In this document: one piece after another, positions 45,045-53,267 of the stretch
Layout of the letters: each line of letters opens with the position of its first letter
Numbering within the stretch: the stretch's first letter is position 1
Assembly (NCBI GenBank): GCA_020628175.1
Contig: JAHDFK010000007.1
Coordinates: 11,181-75,180 of the forward strand
Direction: 5' to 3'
Length of the DNA stretch: 64,000 bases
DNA from: Wenyingzhuangia sp.
GTDB taxonomy: Bacteria > Bacteroidota > Bacteroidia > Flavobacteriales > Flavobacteriaceae
The notes under the pieces: generated by a model
What the model was told of the DNA's origin: nothing
The model's input: only the letters and a program-made list of their open reading frames with translations
Databases searched by the model: none
Made by a program: the position numbers and the translations under genes

Positions 45045-46316
45045 ATGGCAGTAGATTTATTATTAGGCTTACAGTGGGGAGATGAAGGTAAAGGAAAAAT
45101 AGTTGATGTTTTAACACAGAACTATAATTTGATATCTCGTTTTCAGGGAGGTCCAAATGCAGGACACACTTTGATTTTTGATGGACACAAACATGTTTTA
45201 CATACAATTCCATCGGGAATTTTTCATAAAGAAGCTGTAAATGTTGTTGGTAACGGTGTAGTAATTGATCCTGTTATTTTTAACCAAGAAATAGAAAACT
45301 TATCTAAGTTTGATGTAGACTTTAAAAAAGTTTTATTAATATCTAGAAAAGCACATTTAATTTTGCCAACACACCGTTTGTTAGATGCTGCATCTGAAAA
45401 AGCAAAAGGGAAAGACAAAATTGGATCTACGTTAAAAGGTATTGGTCCAACTTACATGGATAAGACAGGACGTAACGGAATGCGTGTTGGAGATTTAGAG
45501 TTAGCAAATTGGAAAGAAATTTTTGAAACGTTAACGCAAAAGCATATTAACATGTTAGAATTCTACAATGTAGAATTAGACTATAATTTAGATGAGCTTA
45601 AAGAAACGTTTTTTAAAGCTGTAGATAAATTAAAAGCGTTAACTTTTATAGACAGTGAAGAGTATTTACACCAAGCTATAAAAAATAACAAAACCATTTT
45701 AGCAGAAGGAGCACAAGGTTCTTTATTAGATGTTGATTTTGGAACATATCCATTTGTAACATCATCTAACACAACAGCTGCTGGAGCTTGTACAGGTTTA
45801 GGTATTGCACCAAACCAAATAGGTGAGGTTTTTGGAATATTTAAAGCTTATACAACACGTGTAGGTTCAGGTCCTTTTCCAACAGAATTGTTTGATGAAG
45901 ATGGAGCTACAATGGCAAAGGTTGGACACGAATTTGGAGCAACTACCGGTAGAGCACGTAGATGTGGTTGGTTAGACATGGTAGCTTTAAAATATGCTTG
46001 TCAAGTAAACGGAGTAACACAATTAAATATGATGAAGGCAGATGTTTTATCTGGTTTTGATACTTTAAAAGTGTGTACAGCTTACGAATACAAAGGAGAA
46101 GTTATCAAACATTTCCCGTACAATATTGAGCCAGAAAACGTAAAGCCAATTTATACTGAGTTAAAAGGTTGGAAAGAAGATTTAACAGAAATGACTTCTG
46201 AAGATCAGTTACCAGAAGCGTTAAACGATTATATTGCTTTTATTGAGAAAGAAACAGGAATTAAAATTACCATTGTTTCTGTAGGTCCAGATAGAAAACA
46301 AACTATTGAGAGATAG
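45045..46316 (+). CDS. purA: Adenylosuccinate synthetase
   Basis: Joins IMP and aspartate using GTP, the first committed step to AMP. The 423-residue protein opens with the diagnostic LLGLQWGDEGKGKIVDVL, followed by GGPNAGHTLIFDGHKHVLH (catalytic His), the IMP-binding IGSTLKGIGPTYMDKTGRNG, and the aspartate/GTP-binding TTTGRARRCGWLD-type segment (EFGATTGRARRCGW). Length is normal. It lies 22 bp downstream of the Fur-family gene and is followed by a strong bidirectional terminator. Confidence 0.97.
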   Translation: MAVDLLLGLQWGDEGKGKIVDVLTQNYNLISRFQGGPNAGHTLIFDGHKHVLHTIPSGIFHKEAVNVVGNGVVIDPVIFNQEIENLSKFDVDFKKVLLISRKAHLILPTHRLLDAASEKAKGKDKIGSTLKGIGPTYMDKTGRNGMRVGDLELANWKEIFETLTQKHINMLEFYNVELDYNLDELKETFFKAVDKLKALTFIDSEEYLHQAIKNNKTILAEGAQGSLLDVDFGTYPFVTSSNTTAAGACTGLGIAPNQIGEVFGIFKAYTTRVGSGPFPTELFDEDGATMAKVGHEFGATTGRARRCGWLDMVALKYACQVNGVTQLNMMKADVLSGFDTLKVCTAYEYKGEVIKHFPYNIEPENVKPIYTELKGWKEDLTEMTSEDQLPEALNDYIAFIEKETGIKITIVSVGPDRKQTIER

Positions 46317-46333
46317 TCTCAAAAGTCAATAAT

Positions 46334-46372
46334 AAAAAAAGCTCATCATTTTTAAAATGATGAGCTTTTTTT
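46334..46372. terminator. Bidirectional terminator after purA
   Basis: GCTCATCATTT and AAATGATGAGC arms (46341-46351 and 46355-46365) are flanked by A and T tracts. It serves purA and the convergent barrel gene. Confidence 0.9.
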
Positions 46373-46409
46373 ATACTCTATTGTTGAAATTGTATTAGAT
46401 AATGGTATG

Positions 46410-47123
46410 TTATAATGTAATTCCAAATCCAATATTTATAGTTGTAGCGTTCTGTTCTTTATTAAAACGAGCACTTGGCTTTTTAGCTGTGTTGATGTAT
46501 TGGTTAATTTTTAATAAAACAAATGCTTGTTTATGACTCGTTATGTTGAAGTTACGCTTTAGTTGGATAAAAGTACCGACACTAAAACGGTTGTAATTTT
46601 CTAGACTATTGTTTGTTGTTTTTGTAGTTGCATTGTTTGTGAAAATAGGAGTATCACTATTATTAAGAATACCATTTACAGGCGTTGTAGTTGTTGTTCC
46701 TTTTTCTTTTACAGCAATTATAAAATTAGAAAAAGCACCCACTCCTAATTGATAGGCATTTCTTTTTCCGAAATGAAAGTTTACATTCAAAGGAGTCTGA
46801 ATTTGACTCATATTTCTATTTGCTTTGTTGGTAGTATCTCCAATGTTAGTTACTACTGAAAATCGATCAAGATAATAACCCAGTCCAAAATCAATTGAGA
46901 ACTTATGATTTAACGAGTAGTTTATACTAGGTAAAATATAAGCACCAATAGTTGTAGTGGTTTTAGTGGTAGGGGGTGTTGTTATATTGGTATCTATAAG
47001 ATTGGTTGTTTTGGGTAACGAAAACGTTGGTCCTAGAGATAGATTAAATTCAATTTTTTTACTTTGAGAAAAGGCATTACAAGTACTGAAAATTAGTAAA
47101 ATTTGAATGATTCGTAGTTTCAT
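46410..47123 (-). CDS. Outer-membrane beta-barrel protein, unknown function
   Basis: A 237-residue protein from the ATG at 47123 (signal peptide MKLRIIQILLIFSTCNAFSQ); a TTG seven codons upstream is rejected. The mature part has alternating strands such as HKFSIDFGLGYYLDRF and AYQLGVGAFSNFI, ends in TTINIGFGITL with hydrophobic residues suited to barrel insertion, and carries two threonine-rich loops (TTPPTTKTTTT; TTTTTPVNG). It resembles porin-like family barrels, but no specific relative is recognised. It follows the lipoprotein gene by 13 bp and is probably co-transcribed with it. Confidence 0.75.
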   Translation of the reverse strand: MKLRIIQILLIFSTCNAFSQSKKIEFNLSLGPTFSLPKTTNLIDTNITTPPTTKTTTTIGAYILPSINYSLNHKFSIDFGLGYYLDRFSVVTNIGDTTNKANRNMSQIQTPLNVNFHFGKRNAYQLGVGAFSNFIIAVKEKGTTTTTPVNGILNNSDTPIFTNNATTKTTNNSLENYNRFSVGTFIQLKRNFNITSHKQAFVLLKINQYINTAKKPSARFNKEQNATTINIGFGITL

Positions 47124-47136
47124 AAGTTTCTGTGTA

Positions 47137-47688
47137 TTATTCAAACCAAACGGTTAAAGAATTTAAAGATGCGTTTTCGGGAATTTGAGATTTATCGATA
47201 CTACCCGTTTGAAAAGCCTTGAGACCAATATCTTGTTTTTTTAACGTGGCAGTGGCGTTGATATCTTTAATAAATACGGTTACATAACTAAAAGTAGCTT
47301 CTAATTTTTCTATGGTGTGATGGATGTTTACATCGTTAAAAGTAGAGGCTATCGTTACATCAGCATTGGTTTTGTATGCATCACTATAAATAGTAACGTT
47401 TTTTATTTTAGAAACAGAATCTAAAGGACTTACGGGAGCTACAGCCAACAAAAGTTTTCCTCCTTTTGCATAAATTAAATGTGTGTCATCATCAGAACTG
47501 TACGTGTTTCCTAAGTCACCTTCGCTAAGTCTAGAAACTATAGAATCGTTTTTAAATAAATGTTTTAAATCTTGTACGGTTGTGGTATTGTTAATGCCAC
47601 CTACTTTGTTTAATGCAATGGTAGTGTCTTGTTTAGAACAAGAAAATAGACCAATGCATAGCGCTAAAATAGAAAGAGTTTTTTTCAT
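47137..47688 (-). CDS. Lipoprotein, unknown function
   Basis: A 183-residue protein with a lipoprotein signal peptide (MKKTLSILALCIGLFSCSKQ, lipidated Cys17). The mature part alternates strands and helices (VQDLKHLFKNDSIVSRLSEG; SVSKIKNVTIYSDAYKTNAD) and ends in SLNSLTVWFE. I do not recognise a family. It is first in a two-gene unit with an outer-membrane barrel, so it may be a periplasm-facing partner. It is divergent from queE. Confidence 0.75.
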   Translation of the reverse strand: MKKTLSILALCIGLFSCSKQDTTIALNKVGGINNTTTVQDLKHLFKNDSIVSRLSEGDLGNTYSSDDDTHLIYAKGGKLLLAVAPVSPLDSVSKIKNVTIYSDAYKTNADVTIASTFNDVNIHHTIEKLEATFSYVTVFIKDINATATLKKQDIGLKAFQTGSIDKSQIPENASLNSLTVWFE

Positions 47689-47788
47689 TTTTTATGTGAA
47701 ATTTAGGGCTCTAAATTACGTAAAAAAATAAGCTTTTAATACGCCGAACCTTTATTAAACAAATAAAAATATATTCTTTATTTTCTTG

Positions 47789-47796
47789 TATCTTTG
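47789..47796 (+). promoter_or_regulatory. Probable -7 box for queE
   Basis: TATCTTTG, matching TAnnTTTG, 18 bp before the ATG at 47815. No clear -33 element. Confidence 0.45.
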
Positions 47797-47814
47797 CACT
47801 CCAAAACACAACGC

Positions 47815-48444
47815 ATGGATATTAAAACCAAAGAACTTGTAAACAAAGGAGTTATGCTTCCGTTAATGGAAGAGTTCTATACCATACAAGGAGAGGGAAA
47901 CCATACAGGAACTGCTGCTTATTTTATTAGAGTAGGAGGGTGTGATGTTGGTTGTCATTGGTGTGATGTTAAAGAAAGTTGGGACGCAAATTTACATCCG
48001 CCGACACATGCAGATGTAATTGTAGAAAACGCTAGTAAATATGCAAAAACCATTGTTATTACAGGAGGTGAACCTTTAATGTGGGATATGCAATATTTAA
48101 CAAGCTCTTTGCAAAACAAAGGTTTGCAAACGCATATAGAAACTTCGGGAGCGTATCAATTAAGTGGGCAATGGGATTGGATTTGTTTATCTCCCAAAAA
48201 AACAAAATTACCTTTAGAAGCTATTTATAAAGAAGCGCACGAACTAAAAATGATTATTCACAATACGAGTGATTTTGAATTTGCAGAAGAACAAGCAGCT
48301 AAAGTTTCGGATAAGTGCACGTTGTATTTACAGCCAGAATGGAGTAAAAAAGAAAAAATGACTCCTAAAATAGTGGATTATGTAATGAAACATCCCCAAT
48401 GGAAAATATCGTTACAAACACATAAATATTTAAATATACCTTAA
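47815..48444 (+). CDS. queE: 7-carboxy-7-deazaguanine synthase (radical SAM)
   Basis: Makes the deazaguanine core of queuosine and preQ0. The 209-residue protein, from the ATG at 47815, has the radical SAM cluster motif CDVGCHWC (Cys43, 47, 50; CxxxCxxC) preceded by the family mark EFYTIQGEGNHTGTAAYFIR, and later VITGGEPLMWDM. A frame extending 21 bp upstream from a TTG overlaps the -7 box and is rejected. It converges with cmk with 5 bp between stops. Other queuosine genes are not in the window. Confidence 0.93.
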   Translation: MDIKTKELVNKGVMLPLMEEFYTIQGEGNHTGTAAYFIRVGGCDVGCHWCDVKESWDANLHPPTHADVIVENASKYAKTIVITGGEPLMWDMQYLTSSLQNKGLQTHIETSGAYQLSGQWDWICLSPKKTKLPLEAIYKEAHELKMIIHNTSDFEFAEEQAAKVSDKCTLYLQPEWSKKEKMTPKIVDYVMKHPQWKISLQTHKYLNIP

Positions 48445-48449
48445 AAGGC

Positions 48450-49145
48450 TTAGTGTTTTTTAGTATTGACAAGTGACAAGATATACGTAAATTGTTCTTC
48501 TCTTGTTAAATCAGAATTGTCTATTTCTATAGCATCAACAGCCATAACTAGCGGAGAATCTTTTCGAGTAGTATCCATTGTATCTCTTTCTACTACGTTT
48601 TTGTACACATCGTCGTAACTTATTTGAGTGTCTCCTTTGGCAACCAATTCATCAAATCTACGTTGCGCTCTTGTTTTGGCAGAGGCTGTCATAAATAACT
48701 TTAATTCGGCTTTAGGAAATACAACAGTTCCTATATCTCTACCATCCATTACAATACCTTTGTTAGCGCCCATTTGCTGTTGTAAGGTTACTAATTTTTG
48801 TCTAACATCAGAAATTGCAGCTACTTTACTAACAAACGAAGATATTTCGAGTCCTCTTATTTTTGACTCAACATTTACATTGTTTAAATAGACTTCTGAA
48901 AAACCTAAAGCAGCATTGTGTTTAAACGTTATGTGTACATTGTCTAAATCATCAACCAAAGCATGGGTTAAAATATTTTGATGCTCGTCTATATAATTTT
49001 GTTGTAGTGCGTACAAAGCTACTGCTCTGTACATAGCTCCCGTATCTACATAAATATATCCTAAATGTTTGGCTAATTGTTTGGCTACAGTGCTTTTTCC
49101 TGTTGATGAAAAACCATCAATTGCAATAATTAGTTTAGAATCCAT
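48450..49145 (-). CDS. cmk: Cytidylate kinase
   Basis: Phosphorylates CMP and dCMP. The 231-residue protein opens with the P-loop IIAIDGFSSTGKSTVAKQLA, followed by YVDTGAMYRAVALYAL, GIVMDGRDIGTVVFPKAELK and TASAKTRAQRRFDEL, all standard for the family. Length is typical. It lies 4 bp after porQ on the same strand, so the two are probably co-transcribed; this porQ-cmk pairing is an accidental-looking operon of unrelated functions. Confidence 0.96.
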   Translation of the reverse strand: MDSKLIIAIDGFSSTGKSTVAKQLAKHLGYIYVDTGAMYRAVALYALQQNYIDEHQNILTHALVDDLDNVHITFKHNAALGFSEVYLNNVNVESKIRGLEISSFVSKVAAISDVRQKLVTLQQQMGANKGIVMDGRDIGTVVFPKAELKLFMTASAKTRAQRRFDELVAKGDTQISYDDVYKNVVERDTMDTTRKDSPLVMAVDAIEIDNSDLTREEQFTYILSLVNTKKH

Positions 49146-49149
49146 AAAA

Positions 49150-50157
49150 TTATAAATGTAATGTTAACCCAAAAGTACTGTATTTTGCTCCTTCTTGAAA
49201 TTTAGAAAAAGCATAGTCAAACTTTATAAATTTGGTATTAATACCAAAACCATACGACAGTCCCGCATTTGTTCTTGCCGGCTCAAGCTGAAATTCTTGA
49301 GCACGTCTGGCATTGTATCCAATACGTAAATTAAATAGTTTTTCTGGCCAAAGTTCTGCTCCTAAAGACAAATGTCTAAAAGCGTTTTGTACTTCCGATA
49401 TTTCTTCGGGTTCATCCGCTCCATCAAATACCTTTTTACTTCTCGATGGATTTGGGGCACTAATATCCCAATTCCCAATATCATCAAGAGCTCCATAAAT
49501 TTTAATAGGGATGTGCTCTAATCTATATTCTGCAGATAGACCAATATTAGAACTTACTTTTTCTTCGGTATCAATGTATTCGGTTAATTGTTTTCCAGAA
49601 TTACGAATCACTAAACTGGCTACCAAAGGCTTTTCGGGATGTGTATATGTTACTCCTAAATCGTATAAGATAGCGTTAGACGTAAAAACATCTATTTTAG
49701 ATGAAATGTATTTTAAACTCAAACCAAAAGAAAAATCTTGATATTGATATCCATATCCCAAACTAAAAGCTAAATCTTTAGATGTGAATAAGCCTAAAAC
49801 TTCTGGACCTGTAGCTTCGGTTCTATCAAAATCACCATAATCAAAATACTGTATTCCTAAAAAAGCAATACCATATTTAGGGTTGATAGACTTTGCATAC
49901 ACAAGGGAACCCACATTTATGTCGGCAATATAACTCACAAAATTGGCCGAAATATCTCCATCTACTTCTAGGTTTACAGCCGAAGGATTCCATAACAATT
50001 GCGATACATCATTTTTACTGGTTAATACAGCTCCTCCTAAGGCTATTTGTTTAGGAGCTGTAGGAGCATTTAAAAATGTATAAATAGTTTCACCACTAGT
50101 TTGCGCAAATAAACTAGTCGCAAATAAGGTAAATAAAGTAATTAATTTATATTTCAT
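49150..50157 (-). CDS. porQ: Type IX secretion system protein PorQ
   Basis: A 335-residue outer-membrane barrel-like protein with a signal peptide (MKYKLITLFTLFATSLFAQ). The mature start SGETIYTFLNAPTAPKQIAL, the ALGGAVLTSKNDVSQLLWNP segment and the repeated barrel strands (FGLSLKYISSKIDVF; SYGFGINTKFIKFDYAFSKF) match the PorQ/PorV-like family of the Bacteroidota-specific type IX secretion system. PorQ is part of the attachment complex that handles secreted proteins at the cell surface. It has a -7 box of its own and is followed by cmk. Confidence 0.9.
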   Translation of the reverse strand: MKYKLITLFTLFATSLFAQTSGETIYTFLNAPTAPKQIALGGAVLTSKNDVSQLLWNPSAVNLEVDGDISANFVSYIADINVGSLVYAKSINPKYGIAFLGIQYFDYGDFDRTEATGPEVLGLFTSKDLAFSLGYGYQYQDFSFGLSLKYISSKIDVFTSNAILYDLGVTYTHPEKPLVASLVIRNSGKQLTEYIDTEEKVSSNIGLSAEYRLEHIPIKIYGALDDIGNWDISAPNPSRSKKVFDGADEPEEISEVQNAFRHLSLGAELWPEKLFNLRIGYNARRAQEFQLEPARTNAGLSYGFGINTKFIKFDYAFSKFQEGAKYSTFGLTLHL

Positions 50158-50177
50158 AGGTTATATTGTGCACTTAA

Positions 50178-50185
50178 CAAATATA
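50178..50185 (-). promoter_or_regulatory. Probable -7 box for porQ
   Basis: Reads TATATTTG on the reverse strand, 20 bp before the porQ start, in the 56-bp gap after coaE. It separates porQ-cmk from ybbR-coaE. Confidence 0.5.
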
Positions 50186-50213
50186 AACGCTTAAAATTAA
50201 AATCTAGTATAAT

Positions 50214-50801
50214 TTATTTTAGAATACGGGCATTAATTTTAAGATGTAATTGTAGTACTTTTTCTTTTAAATTGTTTCTATCGTTGTTGTACACTACATA
50301 ATCCGCCTTGGCTATCTTTTTTTCTTGACTCCATTGATTATTCATTCTAGCTAGTATCGCCTCTCTAGTGGTATTGTCTCGTTTTAAAACACGTTCTATT
50401 CTATCTTCTAAATCCGCAGCAACTACAATAACTATATCACATAGTTTGTTACTTTCGTTTTCGTACAAAATAGCGTTTTCATATACTAAATAAGATGCGG
50501 TTTGTTGTGCAACAAAATTTTTAAAATGTTTGTGAACTTCGGGGTGTACAATAGCATTTAATTTACGAAGTAGTTCTTTGTTGTGAAATACCTTACTGGC
50601 TACATAAGCTCTGTTTAGTATTTTATTTTCGTAGGCTTGCTTTCCCAATAAACCTGTAATTTTATGATGTAACTCTTCGGAGCTATTCATTAACTTTTTA
50701 GCTTCCACATCGGCAATGTACACTGGCACGTTTAGTTTTTTAAACTCGTTTAGTACTGTGCTTTTACCGCTTCCTATTCCGCCTGTTAATCCTACAATCA
50801 T
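50214..50801 (-). CDS. coaE: Dephospho-CoA kinase
   Basis: Last step of coenzyme A synthesis. The 195-residue protein starts MIVGLTGGIGSGKSTVLNEF, with the P-loop at 5-14, followed by VYIADVEAKKLMNSS and the lid/base region IVVAADLEDRIERVLKRDN. Length matches the family. Its ATG overlaps the ybbR-like stop codon by one base, so the two genes are translationally coupled. Confidence 0.95.
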   Translation of the reverse strand: MIVGLTGGIGSGKSTVLNEFKKLNVPVYIADVEAKKLMNSSEELHHKITGLLGKQAYENKILNRAYVASKVFHNKELLRKLNAIVHPEVHKHFKNFVAQQTASYLVYENAILYENESNKLCDIVIVVAADLEDRIERVLKRDNTTREAILARMNNQWSQEKKIAKADYVVYNNDRNNLKEKVLQLHLKINARILK

Positions 50802-51751
50802 TATTTTAAAATTAAATATTCTACTTGATTGATATCTAGTTTTACTCCCGCTATTTTTTTGGGAGTATTTGCCAATTTTAATTTAAGATGTTTGGATCCT
50901 TTTTGGTTGTAATCAGCAATTAGTACAAAATCTTCTTTGTGAATTTTATTAAATTCGGATAAAAGTACCTGAAATGTAACTTTTGCTTTTTTAGGATAGA
51001 TCACAATATTGGTGTTGGGCGCATTGATAATTTGTATAGGGATACTCAGTGTTTTTTCTGTTATTTTTTCGACAGAAACATCTAGATTCACCTTGTTTTG
51101 ATGATACTTAATTTTAGGCAAATCAACTTTTTGAATGGCTATTTTTTGATGAATAGGAGACATGACATTCTTTTTTTCAAAAGCCTCTAAAGAGAGTGTC
51201 TGTATTTTAGCTAGTTGCAGTTCAGGGCCCGAAACCTCTATAGAGTCTGGAGTAATTTGTATTCCGGAAAAAGAGTTGTAGCCTAAATGGTAATCAATAG
51301 CAATGTTAGGAATTACTTTTACTTTTTTAAAAGATCGTTTTCCAAGATGTACTTCCAATACATCATCCAAAACTTCTATTACCGAAATTCGATCGTTTAT
51401 AGTAGCGCGAACTTGTTTTTTTAATTCGGCATTAGATAATTGATATACATAGTTTGTACGTTGCTCAATATTTTTTAATGAGATTGTTGTTTTTTTATTT
51501 TTTAACGCGTTCGAAAAAAAATAAAAGCCACTTGCTTTAATTCGAACCGCAATAGTTTTTTTCGGATTGTCTTGAAAAACAAATTGATTAGGCAAGTCTT
51601 CATATACCACTGTATAGTCTACTACTTGGTTGTAATTTTTAGAGAGCTGATTTAGAAACCAAAAAATAAATGTACCTATTAAAAAGAGTAAGAAAACAGA
51701 ATCTCTTCCTTTGTTAAATTTAAAAATAGGTTTGTTTGTATGGCTTGTCAT
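50801..51751 (-). CDS. YbbR-like domain protein
   Basis: A 316-residue protein with one membrane helix near the N-terminus (SVFLLFLIGTFIFWFLNQLS) and a predicted extracytoplasmic part made of YbbR-type beta domains (for example HLGYNSFSGIQITPDSIEVS, a classic YbbR repeat end, and TLSIPIQIINAPNTNIVIYP). In Firmicutes, YbbR/CdaR regulates the c-di-AMP cyclase CdaA; its role in Bacteroidota is less clear. The ATG at 51751 is used; a TTG 39 bp upstream extends the frame. It is coupled to coaE. Confidence 0.85.
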   Translation of the reverse strand: MTSHTNKPIFKFNKGRDSVFLLFLIGTFIFWFLNQLSKNYNQVVDYTVVYEDLPNQFVFQDNPKKTIAVRIKASGFYFFSNALKNKKTTISLKNIEQRTNYVYQLSNAELKKQVRATINDRISVIEVLDDVLEVHLGKRSFKKVKVIPNIAIDYHLGYNSFSGIQITPDSIEVSGPELQLAKIQTLSLEAFEKKNVMSPIHQKIAIQKVDLPKIKYHQNKVNLDVSVEKITEKTLSIPIQIINAPNTNIVIYPKKAKVTFQVLLSEFNKIHKEDFVLIADYNQKGSKHLKLKLANTPKKIAGVKLDINQVEYLILK

Positions 51752-51789
51752 ACTTGCTAAAATAGCAAATGCAGGGTAGGTAAAAAACA

Positions 51790-51821
51790 AAAACGCCTTT
51801 AGAATTTTCTAAAGGCGTTTT
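51790..51821 (-). terminator. Terminator after yajC
   Basis: AAAACGCCTTTAGA at 51790-51803 pairs perfectly with TCTAAAGGCGTTTT at 51808-51821 around a 4-nt loop. It separates nusB-yajC from ybbR-coaE. Confidence 0.88.
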
Positions 51822-51842
51822 CGCAATACTATAAGGCGTTCT

Positions 51843-52133
51843 TTATTTTTCTGGAGCGTTGTATTTTTTTGTCAACTCAATATTCAAAGCCGATTTTTCG
51901 ATCAACAATTTTCCTGCATTTGTTTCTATCATCACAGTTCCTTCGTTAATTTCTACCAGTTTACCATGTATACCTCCAGTAGTTACTACTTTGGTACCTT
52001 TTTTTAACGACTCTTTAAACTTTTTTTCGTTTCGAGACCTTCTTACTTGTGGTATTATCATAAAAAATACGATAAAAATTACCATAACAACTAAAAAAAG
52101 TGGGCTCATTGGGCTTTCTTGTAATGCGATCAT
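51843..52133 (-). CDS. yajC: Preprotein translocase subunit YajC
   Basis: Accessory subunit associated with SecDF-YajC. The 96-residue protein has one N-terminal membrane helix (PLFLVVMVIFIVFFMIIPQV) followed by the family motif RRSRNEKKFKESLKKGTKVV and TTGGIHGKLVEINEGTVMIE. Length and layout are typical. It follows nusB by 24 bp and precedes a terminator. Confidence 0.94.
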   Translation of the reverse strand: MIALQESPMSPLFLVVMVIFIVFFMIIPQVRRSRNEKKFKESLKKGTKVVTTGGIHGKLVEINEGTVMIETNAGKLLIEKSALNIELTKKYNAPEK

Positions 52134-52157
52134 TTTAAATTTATTTGATGTTTATTT

Positions 52158-53096
52158 TTATAAGGTACCTCTACCTATTTTATTTAATCTTCCTGTATTT
52201 TCAAAATCTTTCCAAACTTTATCTAATACACCATTTATAAACGTACTACTTTTTTCTGTGGAATAGTCTTTGGCTATTTCTAAGTATTCGTTAATAGTTG
52301 CTTTTACAGGTATTGATGGAAATTTTAAGAATTCACAAATTGCCATTTTTATTAAAATCATGTCTAAATCTGCAATCCTGTCTGTTTCCCAATTCGGAGT
52401 TTTGTCAACAACTTCTTCCTCAAACTTAGGTAAGTTTAATACTGTTTTTTTAAACAAGTCAGAAGCAAACAATTCATCTTCACTGTTTTTGTAAAGTCTT
52501 CCAATTACAAAATCATCTTTCGCTTTTAACTCTTGTACTGTTTTTACTACCCAAGTATTTGCAAACGGAATATCATCTGCCCAGCTAATATTTTCTCCTT
52601 CAAAATAAGCACTCAATTTTTCGTTAGGTGCAATAAACTCAGCAAAAAACTTGACTACAAATTTCTGGTCTTTTTTGTAGCTAGACCCTTCGGTAGCCAT
52701 GTAGTTTTTATACAAATCACTAGCAATTAATTCGTTGTAAATATTAGCTACATATTTGTCGTCTAAATACCAGTTGTTTAGTTCGTTTTCTTCTATGTAG
52801 TTTTGTAACGAAACACTTTCTTTTAGTTGTTTAATTACTTTGTTGTCTACAAATTTGGTGTTGGGCTTTAACTCTTGCGGAGTTGCTAAGTGTTTCTTTT
52901 TTGCAGCAGCTTGAGTTACTTCTGCAAGTTGATTAACTCTTACGATCATATCTAAAGAAAGAATATACAAATCATAAAGTTTATCGATACTTTGTCTTAA
53001 GAATTTTTCTTCTTTTACAATATTATCACTTTTGGCATGTATCAGCGCGTAAACCGATTGCATCACTTTTACACGGATATGTCTTCTGTTAATCAT
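52158..53096 (-). CDS. nusB: Transcription antitermination factor NusB, long form
   Basis: Binds boxA RNA with NusE to prevent early termination in rRNA operons. At 312 residues it is about twice the usual 140. The N-terminus MINRRHIRVKVMQSVYALIH is the ordinary NusB start. A long middle region with EENELNNWYLDDKYVANIYN follows, then the recognisable C-terminal NusB helices (WETDRIADLDMILIKMAICE, then IPVKATINEYLEIAKDYSTE and FINGVLDKVWKDF). This large form is usual in Bacteroidota to my knowledge. It is divergent from the ABC exporter gene. Confidence 0.92.
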   Translation of the reverse strand: MINRRHIRVKVMQSVYALIHAKSDNIVKEEKFLRQSIDKLYDLYILSLDMIVRVNQLAEVTQAAAKKKHLATPQELKPNTKFVDNKVIKQLKESVSLQNYIEENELNNWYLDDKYVANIYNELIASDLYKNYMATEGSSYKKDQKFVVKFFAEFIAPNEKLSAYFEGENISWADDIPFANTWVVKTVQELKAKDDFVIGRLYKNSEDELFASDLFKKTVLNLPKFEEEVVDKTPNWETDRIADLDMILIKMAICEFLKFPSIPVKATINEYLEIAKDYSTEKSSTFINGVLDKVWKDFENTGRLNKIGRGTL

Positions 53097-53267
53097 TTGA
53101 AAGAACTTAAATGTTTGAGCTTACAAAAGTAATATTTAATTAAATCATCTGAAAAGATTCAAACTAAAATATTCAGAGAATTATTACGGTGCTTTTACCT
53201 GTAAATAAAACCTATTTAGGGTAAAATCTCATATCTTCGTAATTCAAATAGGCATTCGTAATTTCTT

